From: an uncultured Christensenella sp. | GTDB taxonomy: Bacteria > Bacillota > Clostridia > Christensenellales > Borkfalkiaceae | Direction of reading: 5' to 3' | Assembly (NCBI GenBank): GCA_910585235.1 | Contig: CAJUCM010000009.1 | Location: 1-55,371, forward strand | Length of the DNA: 55,371 nucleotides | In this document: one piece after another, positions 42,232 through 50,469 of the stretch | Layout of the letters: the number at the start of each line of letters is the position of its first letter | Position numbering within the stretch: position 1 is the first letter of the stretch | Notes under the pieces: generated by a model | What the model saw: the letters and a program-made list of their open reading frames with translations, nothing else | What the model was told of the DNA's origin: nothing | Database searches by the model: none | Program-made: the position numbers and the translations under genes

Positions 42232-43167
42232 TTATGCTTTATTCTGGGAGCCGAGAACGTTGATGATTTTGTGTTTTACCATTTCTTTCATGTTCACTCT
42301 CGCGTCGCCGAGGTACTGGCGGGGGTCGAAGTGGTCGGGGTGTTCGACAAAGTGTTTTCTGATCGCCGCCGTGAACGCTACTCTGAGGTCGGAGTCGATA
42401 TTGATTTTGCAGACGGCAAGTTTTGCAGCCTTTCTCAGTTCGCTTTCGGGAATGCCGATCGCGTTGGGCATGGAGCCGCCGAACTTATTGATGATTGCGA
42501 CCTGATCCTGCGGAACGGAGGAAGCGCCGTGCAGTACGATGGGGAATCCGGGCAGGCGTTTTCCGATCTCTTCGAGAATGTCGATACGCAGTTTCGGGTC
42601 CTGACCGGGTTTGAATTTATAGGCGCCGTGGCTCGTGCCGATCGCGATCGCAAGGGAGTCGATCCCCGTTTTGGATGTGAACTCTTCCACTTCGTCGGGA
42701 GAGGTGAACTGCGCGTCGTGCGCTTCGACTTTTACGTCGTCCTCGATCCCCGCGAGCTTGCCGAGCTCGGCTTCGACGACTACGCCGTGATCGTGCGCGT
42801 ACTCGACGACTTTTTTCGTGATCGCAATATTCTCTTCCCAGGGCTTGGAGGAGGCGTCGATCATGACGGAAGTAAATCCGCCGTCGATGCTCGCTTTGCA
42901 GATCTCAAAGTCCGCGCCGTGGTCAAGGTGCATGGCGATGGGAATGTTCGTCGTTTCGGCAGCCGCTTCCACGAGGTGTTTGAGGTACACGGGATTCGCG
43001 TACTTTCTCGCGCCTGCGGAAACTTGCAGAATGACGGGCGACTTGCATTCGTTTGCCGCCTCCACGATCGCCTGGATCATCTCCATATTGTTCACGTTGA
43101 ACGCGCCGACCGCATAACCTCCGTCGTAAGCGTCCTTGAACATTTTTTTGGTTGTTACTAAGGGCAT
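42232..43167 (-). CDS. fba: Class II fructose-1,6-bisphosphate aldolase
   Basis: A 311-residue zinc aldolase of glycolysis and gluconeogenesis. Zinc ligands lie in MHLDHGADFE (His83-type), the catalytic Asp in LDHG, the Glu/His ligands in VEAELG and GTSHGAYK, and the substrate loop in LHGASSVP. It cleaves fructose-1,6-bisphosphate to DHAP and GAP. The start follows GGAGG. It diverges from gap, so two glycolytic genes share one control region (43168-43352). Confidence 0.96.
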   Translation of the reverse strand: MPLVTTKKMFKDAYDGGYAVGAFNVNNMEMIQAIVEAANECKSPVILQVSAGARKYANPVYLKHLVEAAAETTNIPIAMHLDHGADFEICKASIDGGFTSVMIDASSKPWEENIAITKKVVEYAHDHGVVVEAELGKLAGIEDDVKVEAHDAQFTSPDEVEEFTSKTGIDSLAIAIGTSHGAYKFKPGQDPKLRIDILEEIGKRLPGFPIVLHGASSVPQDQVAIINKFGGSMPNAIGIPESELRKAAKLAVCKINIDSDLRVAFTAAIRKHFVEHPDHFDPRQYLGDARVNMKEMVKHKIINVLGSQNKA

Positions 43168-43198
43168 AAAAAATTCCTCCGAAATTTATTCTTTCAAT

Positions 43199-43227
43199 AT
43201 TATAAAACGAATTTCCGAAAAAATCAA
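43199..43227 (-). promoter_or_regulatory. Promoter of fba
   Basis: -35 TTGATT (43227-43222), 17-nt spacer, -10 TATAAT (43204-43199). Confidence 0.85.
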
Positions 43228-43264
43228 GGGATTTGCCAAAATCCGAAAAAAATTTGAAAAAGCG

Positions 43265-43293
43265 TTGACGAACGGGCAAAAGAGTGTTATAAT
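43265..43293 (+). promoter_or_regulatory. Promoter of gap
   Basis: -35 TTGACG (43265-43270), 17-nt spacer, -10 TATAAT (43288-43293). A small GGCTC/GAGCC hairpin lies in the leader near 43308. Confidence 0.87.
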
Positions 43294-43352
43294 ATGCAAC
43301 GGAAAAAGGCTCAAAGAGCCAAAATAAAAGATTTATCGGAGGATTTTTTCAC

Positions 43353-44378
43353 ATGGCAAACGTAAAAGTTGCAATCAACGGATTCGGTCGTATCGGTCGT
43401 CTTGCGTTCAGACAGATGTTCAAAGCGGAGGGCTACGACGTTGTTGCAATCAACGACCTGACTTCCCCTTCCATGCTCGCACACCTTCTCAAATACGACT
43501 CTGCGCAGGGCAGATACGCTTTGGCGGACAAGGTATTTGCGGACGACGAGAAGAGAACGCTCACGGTTGACGGCAAGACCATTAAAATTTATGAAGAAAA
43601 GGACGCGGCGAACCTTCCTTGGGGCGAACTCGACGTTGACGTCGTTCTGGAATGCACGGGCTTCTATTGCTCCAAAGAAAAGAGCGAAGCGCACATCAAA
43701 GCGGGCGCTAAGAAGGTCGTTATTTCCGCTCCCGCGGGCAAGGACCTTCCCACGATCGTATTCGGCGTCAACGAAAAGACGCTCACGAAGAACGACAAGG
43801 TGATCTCGGCGGCTTCCTGCACGACGAACTGTCTTGCTCCCATGGCGAACGCGCTCAACAACGCGTATCCCGTCGTTTCGGGCATTATGACCACCGTTCA
43901 CGCTTTCACGGGCGACCAGATGGTTCTCGACGGACCTCACCGCAAGGGCGATCTTCGCCGTGCGCGCGCTGCCGCAGTGAACATCGTTCCCAACTCCACG
44001 GGCGCTGCAAAGGCGATCGGTCTCGTTATTCCCGCGCTCAACGGTAAACTCATCGGTTCCGCACAGCGCGTTCCCGTGCCCACCGGTTCGACCACGCTTC
44101 TCGTTGCGGTCGTCAAGGGCAAAGACGTGACGAAAGAGAGCATCAACGCTGCCATGAAAGCGGCTTCCTCCGCTTCCTTCGGCTACACCGAAGAACAGCT
44201 CGTTTCGAGCGATATCATCGGCATTACCTACGGCTCGCTGTTCGACGCAACGCAGACCATGGTCGCGAAGATCGACGACGATACCTATCAGGTACAGGTC
44301 GTTGCATGGTACGACAACGAAAATTCTTACACGTCCCAGATGGTAAGAACGATCAAGTATTTTGCGGAAATGAAATAA
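43353..44378 (+). CDS. gap: Glyceraldehyde-3-phosphate dehydrogenase (type I)
   Basis: A 341-residue glycolytic enzyme. NAD binding is by NGFGRIGRLAFR, the catalytic Cys156 is in ASCTTNCLAP, the His in TTVHAFTGDQ, and the Pi-binding loop in PNSTGAAKA. Codon use is strongly biased toward a few C-ending codons, as in highly expressed genes. ATG follows GGAGG. It stands alone between its promoter and a strong terminator. Confidence 0.97.
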   Translation: MANVKVAINGFGRIGRLAFRQMFKAEGYDVVAINDLTSPSMLAHLLKYDSAQGRYALADKVFADDEKRTLTVDGKTIKIYEEKDAANLPWGELDVDVVLECTGFYCSKEKSEAHIKAGAKKVVISAPAGKDLPTIVFGVNEKTLTKNDKVISAASCTTNCLAPMANALNNAYPVVSGIMTTVHAFTGDQMVLDGPHRKGDLRRARAAAVNIVPNSTGAAKAIGLVIPALNGKLIGSAQRVPVPTGSTTLLVAVVKGKDVTKESINAAMKAASSASFGYTEEQLVSSDIIGITYGSLFDATQTMVAKIDDDTYQVQVVAWYDNENSYTSQMVRTIKYFAEMK

Positions 44379-44390
44379 GTTATTTTCAAA

Positions 44391-44420
44391 AAAGCCCGTC
44401 CGTTTGCGGACGGGCTTTTT
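44391..44420 (+). terminator. Terminator of gap
   Basis: GCCCGTCCG/CGGACGGGC stem, TTTG loop, followed by TTTTT and preceded by an A-run. Confidence 0.95.
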
Positions 44421-44442
44421 GTTTTATTTTCGGGATAAAACG

Positions 44443-44450
44443 CATACAAT
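44443..44450 (+). promoter_or_regulatory. Sigma-E-type -10 element of yqfC-yqfD
   Basis: CATACAAT equals the sigma-E -10 consensus; a GTTTTAT sequence lies about 15 nt upstream as a weak -35. Only 7 nt separate it from the yqfC ATG. In Bacillus yqfCD belongs to the sigma-E regulon, which supports the reading. Confidence 0.6.
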
Positions 44451-44457
44451 AAACAGT

Positions 44458-44715
44458 ATGAGACTGTTTTCGGAAATCATAAAAGCGTTCGGAAAAGAGG
44501 AGGATTCCTCCCGCGTGCAATATACCGTACTCGACGGCGGGGGCGGATATTTTCAGAACGTGAAAAAAATTCTTGAATTTTCCGAAAACGCGATCGTCTT
44601 TTCGGGCAGGCGCGGCGCGGTGCGCATAGAGGGTGAGGGGCTGTCCCTCGGAAAATATTACTTGGGCGACGCAGTCGTGCGCGGCAGGATTCTGAGGGTG
44701 GAAAGATGCGATTGA
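44458..44715 (+). CDS. yqfC: Sporulation protein YqfC
   Basis: An 85-residue protein beginning MRLFSEIIKAFG, with beta-strand segments around FQNVKKILEFSENAIVFSGRRGAVRIEGEGLSL (position about 35-70, quoted only to locate the domain by its ends). This is the small YqfC family, always beside yqfD and linked with the mother cell in sporulation. There is no Shine-Dalgarno; the transcript probably begins at or one nt before the ATG. It overlaps yqfD by 10 nt. Confidence 0.85.
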   Translation: MRLFSEIIKAFGKEEDSSRVQYTVLDGGGGYFQNVKKILEFSENAIVFSGRRGAVRIEGEGLSLGKYYLGDAVVRGRILRVERCD

Positions 44716-45593
44716 TGTATTTACCGTTCGGCAAGCAGGAATTTACGGTGGAATCGTTGAGCGTTTACCGCGTGATAGACAAGCTCGCAAGAGCGGGGAT
44801 CGAGGTCTGTTCTTTCCGGATTCTTGCAAAAAACAGCGCGGTTTTCACGGTAAACGGAAAAGATACGAAAAAAGTTTTTGCAATTTTGCGCGGTTCGTGC
44901 TATAATATAAAAAAAGTGCGCCCTCAGGGACTTGCGCGCATTGCCGAAAAGCTTGCGCGTTCCGCGGGACTGCTTGCGGGGATCGTTCTCTTTTTTTGTT
45001 CCGTTTTCTTTTTTGAAACGCGGATACTCGATATCCGGATCGTTGGGAGCGGAGCCTATTACAGGGACGAGATCGTCCGCATTCTCGACGCGAACGGCGT
45101 AAAAAAATTTTCTTCGCTTCCCGACGATTGCGCCGCGATCACGGCGAGCATCATATCTCTTCCGCGCGTGAGCTTCTGCACGGTGGGGAAGGACGGCGGG
45201 ATCGTCACGGTCACGGTGGAAGTGACGGACGACGGAACGGCATTGAAGAGCGAATCTCTTTTCTCTCCCGCGACGGGAACGGTGGAAGAACTCACCGTCG
45301 TGCGCGGAACGCCCCTTTTTAAGGTCGGCGACAGCGTGAACGAGGGGGACGAGATCGTCAAAAACGAAGCGTATTTCGGCGAGGAGAATCAGGAGTCCCG
45401 TCAGGTGATCGTCATTGCCCGCGTCGTCGTTGCCGTGCCGTTTGCAAGAGAGTATGCGGGCAGCGAGGAAAACGCGATCCTGAACGCGACGCTCGAATTT
45501 GAAACGGTACGCGATATACATACAACGAAAACGGGGGAGGGCTGGCTCGTGGAGGGCGTTGCGCTCGTGGAAAGATCGCTCAACCTCGGATAG
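44706..45593 (+). CDS. yqfD: Sporulation protein YqfD
   Basis: A 295-residue membrane protein. The N-terminal ~85 residues are cytoplasmic (SVYRVIDKLARAGIEVC start), and a membrane helix lies at about 92-108. The external domain resembles the beta-rich YqfD/SpoIV-type fold. It is shorter than Bacillus YqfD (about 400 residues), lacking part of the C-terminal end. ATG 44706 follows GAGGGTGG; another ATG lies 9 nt on. It is expected in the spore-forming mother cell membrane, role not established. Confidence 0.88.
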   Translation: MRLMYLPFGKQEFTVESLSVYRVIDKLARAGIEVCSFRILAKNSAVFTVNGKDTKKVFAILRGSCYNIKKVRPQGLARIAEKLARSAGLLAGIVLFFCSVFFFETRILDIRIVGSGAYYRDEIVRILDANGVKKFSSLPDDCAAITASIISLPRVSFCTVGKDGGIVTVTVEVTDDGTALKSESLFSPATGTVEELTVVRGTPLFKVGDSVNEGDEIVKNEAYFGEENQESRQVIVIARVVVAVPFAREYAGSEENAILNATLEFETVRDIHTTKTGEGWLVEGVALVERSLNLG

Positions 45594-45644
45594 GAGAAGC
45601 ATACGGATAAGACAATTACGGTTGAGACGGGTACGCTCGACAAA

Positions 45645-46580
45645 ATGCAGAAAGTGCTCGGCGTGTTCGACGAGAATTTACAGATCGTCTCGCGGGAACT
45701 CTCGCTGAATACCCGCGTGGAGGGAACGAAGATCGTCCTTTCGGGGGAAGAGGAAAACGTTCTCATCGGCGGGGAGGTGTTCGCAAGCCTTGCGGATATT
45801 GTCTCTGCGGGAGAGTTTATCGATAAGAGCAGTCTGATGTACTGTATCGAACTTGCGCGCGAGGGAAAGGCGAAGGAGATCGCGGGCGTCATGCAGGGCG
45901 TCGTTTTGGTGACCTCGCACGGAAAGCAGATCAAATGCAAGACGGTCGGACAGAAGAATTACGTCTCCGCGATCAAAAAGAACACGATCGTGTTCGGCGT
46001 GGGACCTGCTGGTACGGGCAAGACCTATCTTGCGGTCTGTCAGGCGGTCAACGCGTTCAAAAGCAAAGAGGTTGAAAAAATCATTCTCACGCGTCCTGCG
46101 GTGGAGGCGGGCGAAAAGCTCGGCTTTCTTCCGGGGGATTTGCAGACGAAAGTCGATCCCTACCTCCGCCCTTTATACGATGCTTTGGGCGAACTTTTCG
46201 GATTCGAGACCTATCAGAAGCTCATGGAAAAGGGGACGATCGAGGTCGCTCCGCTTGCGTATATGCGCGGACGGACGCTTTCCAACGCGTTCGTCATTTT
46301 AGACGAGGCGCAGAACGCGACGCGCGAGCAGATGAAAATGTTTTTGACCCGTCTCGGCGACGGCAGTAAAATGGTCGTGACGGGAGATCTGACGCAGACC
46401 GATCTGCCCGAAGGAAAGACGAGCGGACTCAAACAGGCGGTCACGATCCTGAAAGGGATCGACGAAATCGCGATCTGCGCGTTTTCGGAAAAGGACGTCG
46501 TGCGGCATCCGCTTGTTGGGAAAATCGTCAAAGCATACGAAAAGGATTCCGCGGCGAAGAGCAAAGGAGGAAAGAAATGA
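45645..46580 (+). CDS. phoH: PhoH-family ATPase, true start probably upstream and non-canonical
   Basis: A PhoH-type P-loop protein with GPAGTGKTYLA (Walker A), ILTRPAVEAGEKLGFLPGD and FVILDEAQNAT (Walker B). It is thought to be an RNA helicase-like ATPase paired with YbeY. ATG 45645 gives 311 residues but has no Shine-Dalgarno. The frame is open upstream to TAG 45591, with TAGGAG at 45591-45596 and no ATG, GTG or TTG in frame between. Family members start about 14 residues earlier, so translation may begin at ACG 45603 or ATT 45615, or one base of an ATG is missing in this sequence. Confidence 0.9.
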   Translation: MQKVLGVFDENLQIVSRELSLNTRVEGTKIVLSGEEENVLIGGEVFASLADIVSAGEFIDKSSLMYCIELAREGKAKEIAGVMQGVVLVTSHGKQIKCKTVGQKNYVSAIKKNTIVFGVGPAGTGKTYLAVCQAVNAFKSKEVEKIILTRPAVEAGEKLGFLPGDLQTKVDPYLRPLYDALGELFGFETYQKLMEKGTIEVAPLAYMRGRTLSNAFVILDEAQNATREQMKMFLTRLGDGSKMVVTGDLTQTDLPEGKTSGLKQAVTILKGIDEIAICAFSEKDVVRHPLVGKIVKAYEKDSAAKSKGGKK

Positions 46581-48064
46581 AGGATAAGATCAACAGACGG
46601 CGGCTGCTTGTCAGCGCGGCGTTCTTCGTGTTATTTTATATTCTGACGATCTTGCTCGTTTTCGTCATGATCGTCGCCAACCAGCCGAAGGACTGGACGA
46701 GTTATTTCGGCAACAGCTATACGGACGCCGTTCTCGTCTGCGTCTGCGTGTTCCTGCTGTACGCGATCATTTTCTATTATTACTATTTCGAGAACAAAGA
46801 GTTTCTTTCCAAATCGAAAAACGTCGTTTTGATACTCTCTATCATCATTCTGTCGTTAGGATTCAACTATGCGTTCGGCAGGGTCGTGGGAGACGTGTAT
46901 ATCCGTCCCGCGGCAATGGCGGCGCTCATGTTCGTATTTCTTCTGAACCGCAGGCAGGCGATCATTCTGAACTTCGTGTTTGCGTTCCTCATGTTCGTGA
47001 TCGACAGAAACACGAATATGATGGCGGTGCTCGGAACGAACCAGCAGTACTTTTCCCTCATGCTGACGTTCGTCAGCGGTACGGTCGGCGTGTTCGTTGC
47101 GGGCGGGAACAAGACCCGCGGCGGACTCATGCTCACGGGCATTATCAACGCGATCCCGACGGTGATCATTATTCTGCTCTTTGCGATCCCCGAAATCTCC
47201 GAATCGGGCTGGGTGAGATATGTGACGGTCGCGGGATACGGCATTATCGGCTGTATCATGTCGGCAATGTTTGCGCTCTGCCTTCTGCCCGTGTTTGAAA
47301 GAATGTTCAACGTGTTGACGGTATTCCGCCTGAGCGAGATCACGAGCACCAACGCGCCCATTCTCGTCAGACTGAAAAAAGAAGCGCCCGGAACGTTCAA
47401 CCACAGCCTGATCGTGGCGCACCTGAGCGAGACCTGCGCCGTCGCGATCGGGGAAAACGCCGAGCTTGCCCGTGCGGCGGGGTACTATCACGACGTCGGT
47501 AAACTCAAACAGCCGGAGTGCTTTACGGAGAACCAGACGAATTATAATGTTCACGACGAACTGACGCCCGAACTTTCGGCGGATATTATCCGCTCGCACG
47601 CAAAAGACGGCTATGATTTTTTGATGTCCGCGCATTTGCCCGAAGTGATCGCAAACGTTGCGGTCGAACACCACGGAACGCTGCCGATCAAATACTTCTA
47701 TAACAAGGCGGTCAAACTTTCGGGCGAACAGCTCGACACCCGTGACTATTCCTATCTGGGACCTACACCGCGTTCCAAAATTTCCGCGATCGTCATGATC
47801 GCCGACTCGTCCGAGGCGGCGGTACGCGCGCTTACCGACCGCTCGGTGGAGAACGTGGAACGGCTTGTCCGTTCTATCATCGAAGAACGGATGGATCTCG
47901 ATCAGTTCGCCGACTGCGATATTACGTTAAAAGAGCTTACGATCATCAAGGAGACGCTCGTGGGCGCGCTCTCCGGCGTGCACCACCACAGAGTGAAATA
48001 TCCCGCGATCCGCTTCAACCGCGGCAGGCAGACGGTTGACGAGAGCAAGGACGCTTCGAGATGA
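46577..48064 (+). CDS. PgpH/YqfF-type membrane HD phosphodiesterase, short form
   Basis: 495 residues. About seven membrane helices lie within residues 10-255, then a cytoplasmic HD domain with FNHSLIVAHLSE, GYYHDVGKL (HD pair) and VEHHGT. In Firmicutes PgpH hydrolyses cyclic di-AMP. The usual ~230-residue extracellular 7TMR-HDED domain between the first and second helix is missing; only about 20 residues stand there. It overlaps phoH by 4 nt and ybeY by 4 nt, so translation is tightly coupled. Confidence 0.9.
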   Translation: MKDKINRRRLLVSAAFFVLFYILTILLVFVMIVANQPKDWTSYFGNSYTDAVLVCVCVFLLYAIIFYYYYFENKEFLSKSKNVVLILSIIILSLGFNYAFGRVVGDVYIRPAAMAALMFVFLLNRRQAIILNFVFAFLMFVIDRNTNMMAVLGTNQQYFSLMLTFVSGTVGVFVAGGNKTRGGLMLTGIINAIPTVIIILLFAIPEISESGWVRYVTVAGYGIIGCIMSAMFALCLLPVFERMFNVLTVFRLSEITSTNAPILVRLKKEAPGTFNHSLIVAHLSETCAVAIGENAELARAAGYYHDVGKLKQPECFTENQTNYNVHDELTPELSADIIRSHAKDGYDFLMSAHLPEVIANVAVEHHGTLPIKYFYNKAVKLSGEQLDTRDYSYLGPTPRSKISAIVMIADSSEAAVRALTDRSVENVERLVRSIIEERMDLDQFADCDITLKELTIIKETLVGALSGVHHHRVKYPAIRFNRGRQTVDESKDASR

Positions 48065-48543
48065 GCGCGTTCCTGATCGACGCGGAGGAGTTCGGGGACG
48101 GGCGCCTTGAAGAATTTGAACGTGCGCTCTCTCCGCTTGCTAAGAGCGACTGTCCCCTTGTCGTTGAGATTTCGCTTGTAGATGAAGAGGAGATCCGAAA
48201 TTTGAACCGCGAATACAGGGATTGCGACAGAGTGACGGACGTTCTGTCCTTTCCCGCCATGGACGGGATCAAGGGCAGATTTCTGCGGGCGGCGGAGCAT
48301 CCGCTCGAACGGGACGAAGAGGGACGGCTTCTTCTCGGAAGCGTTGCGATCTGTACGGCGCGGGCGCGGGAGCAGGCGGAGGAGTACGGCCATTCGTATG
48401 AGCGGGAGCTTTTTTATCTCGCCGTCCACGGGATCCTGCACTGTCTCGGTTACGACCACGAAAACGTAGAAGAAAAAGAAGAAATGCGGGAGAGAGAAGA
48501 AGCGGTTATGCAAAAGCTGAATCTTACGAGGGAATCGTTATGA
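48061..48543 (+). CDS. ybeY: rRNA maturation endoribonuclease YbeY
   Basis: A 160-residue metallo-endoribonuclease. The zinc site HGILHCLGYDH (near residue 122-132) carries the three His ligands, and DVLSFP is conserved. It takes part in 16S rRNA 3'-end maturation and 70S quality control. It overlaps pgpH and era by 4 nt each. dgkA and cdd, usually found between ybeY and era in Bacillus, are absent. Confidence 0.95.
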   Translation: MSAFLIDAEEFGDGRLEEFERALSPLAKSDCPLVVEISLVDEEEIRNLNREYRDCDRVTDVLSFPAMDGIKGRFLRAAEHPLERDEEGRLLLGSVAICTARAREQAEEYGHSYERELFYLAVHGILHCLGYDHENVEEKEEMREREEAVMQKLNLTRESL

Positions 48544-49424
48544 AGAGCGGATTGGTTGCGGTGATCGGCAGGGCGAATGCGGGCAAGAGCACGCTCGTCA
48601 ATGCGCTCGTGGGGGAAAAGGTTGCGATCGTCTCCCCGAAACCGCAGACGACGCGCGACCGTATTTTAGGCATTCTCACGCGCGACGACGCGCAGATCGT
48701 GTTTGCCGACACGCCCGGACTTTACCGTCAGCACAACGAACTGACCCGCCGCATGATGCACGCGACGGAAGAGACCGTCAAAGAGGTCGATGCGATCCTC
48801 TTTGTGGAGGACGCGCACGCCGGAATGCCGGACGAGGATATTGCGCTCATCAAAAAGTATTCCGCGCTCGGCGTTCCCATGGTCGTCGCATTCACCAAAA
48901 CCGACATTATGCCCGAAAAGAATATCCCCGAAGAGGCGGCAAAGCTCTTTGAAGCGGGGATCCTCAACGAGGTCGTGCCCGTCTCGGCGCGTCGGCGCAG
49001 GAATCTGAAAAAACTCGAAGCGGAGATCCTCAACCTGTTGCCCGACGGCGAAAAACTCTACACCGAGGATATTATTTCGGATAAGAGCGAAAAGTTCATG
49101 ATTGCGGAGATCATGCGCGAAAAAATTCTTTTGGGCTACGAAAAGGAGATCCCGCACGGCGTGGCGGTGATCGTCAACGAATTTCAGAAAAATGAAAACG
49201 GCGTCTATTCCGTCAATCTGGATATAGTCTGCGAAAAAAAGAATCACAAGGCGATTCTAATCGGCAAGGGGGGCGCGGCGCTCAAAGAGACGAATATGCA
49301 CGCCCGTAAAGAGATGGAACGCTTTTTGGGAGCAAAAGTATTTCTGACCGTATATGTCAAAGTGCGGGAAGATTGGCGCAACAGCGATAATCTGATCGGC
49401 GAACTCGGCTACGGCGATCTGTGA
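48540..49424 (+). CDS. era: GTPase Era
   Basis: A 294-residue GTPase. G1 is GRANAGKST (the usual GRPNVGKS with R-A-N-A), G3 DTPG, G4 TKTD, G5 VSA. The C-terminal KH domain contains ILIGKGGAALKE, which binds the 3' end of 16S rRNA. It is needed for 30S assembly. It is coupled to ybeY (ATGA overlap). Confidence 0.96.
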   Translation: MKSGLVAVIGRANAGKSTLVNALVGEKVAIVSPKPQTTRDRILGILTRDDAQIVFADTPGLYRQHNELTRRMMHATEETVKEVDAILFVEDAHAGMPDEDIALIKKYSALGVPMVVAFTKTDIMPEKNIPEEAAKLFEAGILNEVVPVSARRRRNLKKLEAEILNLLPDGEKLYTEDIISDKSEKFMIAEIMREKILLGYEKEIPHGVAVIVNEFQKNENGVYSVNLDIVCEKKNHKAILIGKGGAALKETNMHARKEMERFLGAKVFLTVYVKVREDWRNSDNLIGELGYGDL

Positions 49425-49456
49425 ATAGTTCCCGTCCGATTGCATAAACTAAGAGC

Positions 49457-49561
49457 ATGAAGAACGGGGAAAACAAAAGCGCAAGGGAGCTTGCCTGGGA
49501 ACTCTTTGAAGAGACGGGCAATTTCAGTTATTACATGCTGTATAAGCAGTTAAAGGACTGA
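49457..49561 (+). CDS. yqzL: YqzL-like small protein (34 aa)
   Basis: A 34-codon frame from ATG 49457 to TGA 49559. The core AWELFEETGNFSYYMLYKQL closely follows the YqzL pattern (aromatic, TGN, Y-LLYK). In Bacillus yqzL also sits between era and recO, so place and sequence agree. Function unknown. The TGA is 2 nt before the recO ATG. It is too short for most automatic gene calls. Confidence 0.85.
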   Translation: MKNGENKSARELAWELFEETGNFSYYMLYKQLKD

Positions 49562-49563
49562 GT

Positions 49564-50238
49564 ATGGAATTTACGGAGGACGCGCTCGTCATTCGCACCG
49601 CGAATTACGGGGAGAGCGACAGAATGATAACCCTTGTTTCGGCGGGCAGAGGCAAGTTCGGCGCGGCGATGAAGGGTGTGAGAAAGGCGGGTGCAAAACT
49701 CAATTTTGCCGCCCAGCCTTTTTGTTTTGCCGAATATACGGTCGCCGAGCGCGCGGGCAGAAAGACGGTCACGTCCGCTTCCCTCTACGACGGGTTTTAT
49801 CCTCTGCGCGAGGACATGACAAGATATTATTCCGCAATCTGCGTGCTTGAAGCGTGCGACGCGCTTCTGCCGGAGGGAATGCCCGCGGGCGGAATGCTCG
49901 TGTTGGCTGTGGGAACGCTGAAAAAACTCTGCGCGGGAGAGGAATATGCGCTCGTCGCGTTTTTGCTGGACGCGCTGAAACTTTCGGGCTACCCCGTGGA
50001 ACTTGGCGGGGAGGGCGTTAAAAACAGATTCGATTTTTCGAGCGGTACGCTCTCCTGCGGGGGCGAGGGCGCACCCGTCTCCGAAAGTACGGTCGGAATG
50101 CTCCGCTATGCCGCAGGCGGGGACGGGGAATCTTCGCCCGACGGCTATAAACGCGCGCTTCGGCTTTTGCGCTCCTACTTCTCCTACCAGACGGAGGCGG
50201 ATCTTCCCACCGTCGGAGAGTTGCTCGATATCCTGTAA
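49564..50238 (+). CDS. recO: DNA repair protein RecO
   Basis: A 224-residue protein. The N-terminal OB fold begins ALVIRTANYGESDRMITLVSAG; a helical C-terminal domain follows. The four zinc Cys often found in RecO are not evident. It helps RecR load RecA on SSB-coated DNA. It is the last gene of the yqfC-recO cluster and is closed by two terminators. Confidence 0.93.
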   Translation: MEFTEDALVIRTANYGESDRMITLVSAGRGKFGAAMKGVRKAGAKLNFAAQPFCFAEYTVAERAGRKTVTSASLYDGFYPLREDMTRYYSAICVLEACDALLPEGMPAGGMLVLAVGTLKKLCAGEEYALVAFLLDALKLSGYPVELGGEGVKNRFDFSSGTLSCGGEGAPVSESTVGMLRYAAGGDGESSPDGYKRALRLLRSYFSYQTEADLPTVGELLDIL

Positions 50239-50263
50239 CCGTTCTCGCTATGGGGCGGAAGAG

Positions 50264-50288
50264 ACAGGCTTTTCAGCCTGTTTTTTAT
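50264..50288 (+). terminator. Terminator 1 after recO
   Basis: ACAGGCT/AGCCTGT stem with a short loop and a T-run. Confidence 0.88.
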
Positions 50289-50339
50289 TTTGTGACAAAA
50301 ATCTGTAAAATTTTTTTGATTTTTCGGCATTTTTTTGAG

Positions 50340-50366
50340 AAGTATAAGTTTTGCTTATACTTTTTT
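50340..50366 (+). terminator. Terminator 2 after recO
   Basis: AAGTATAAG/CTTATACTT with loop TTTTG, followed by TTTT; a second, tandem stop before the secreted-protein operon. Confidence 0.75.
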
Positions 50367-50410
50367 CATTTTACCGTTGAAATTCTTATAGTTAAAATTT
50401 ACCAAACGAA

Positions 50411-50439
50411 TTGCGGAGCAGGCAACCGTGTGATATAAT
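50411..50439 (+). promoter_or_regulatory. Promoter of the secreted-protein operon
   Basis: -35 TTGCGG (50411-50416), 17-nt spacer, -10 TATAAT (50434-50439). Confidence 0.87.
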
Positions 50440-50469
50440 AAACATATCAATAAAATAAGGAGAGAACTT

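Noticed and set aside
42271..43161. Plus-strand frame of about 296 codons opposite fba
   Set aside because: It mirrors the aldolase codons; the minus-strand gene carries all zinc and substrate motifs.
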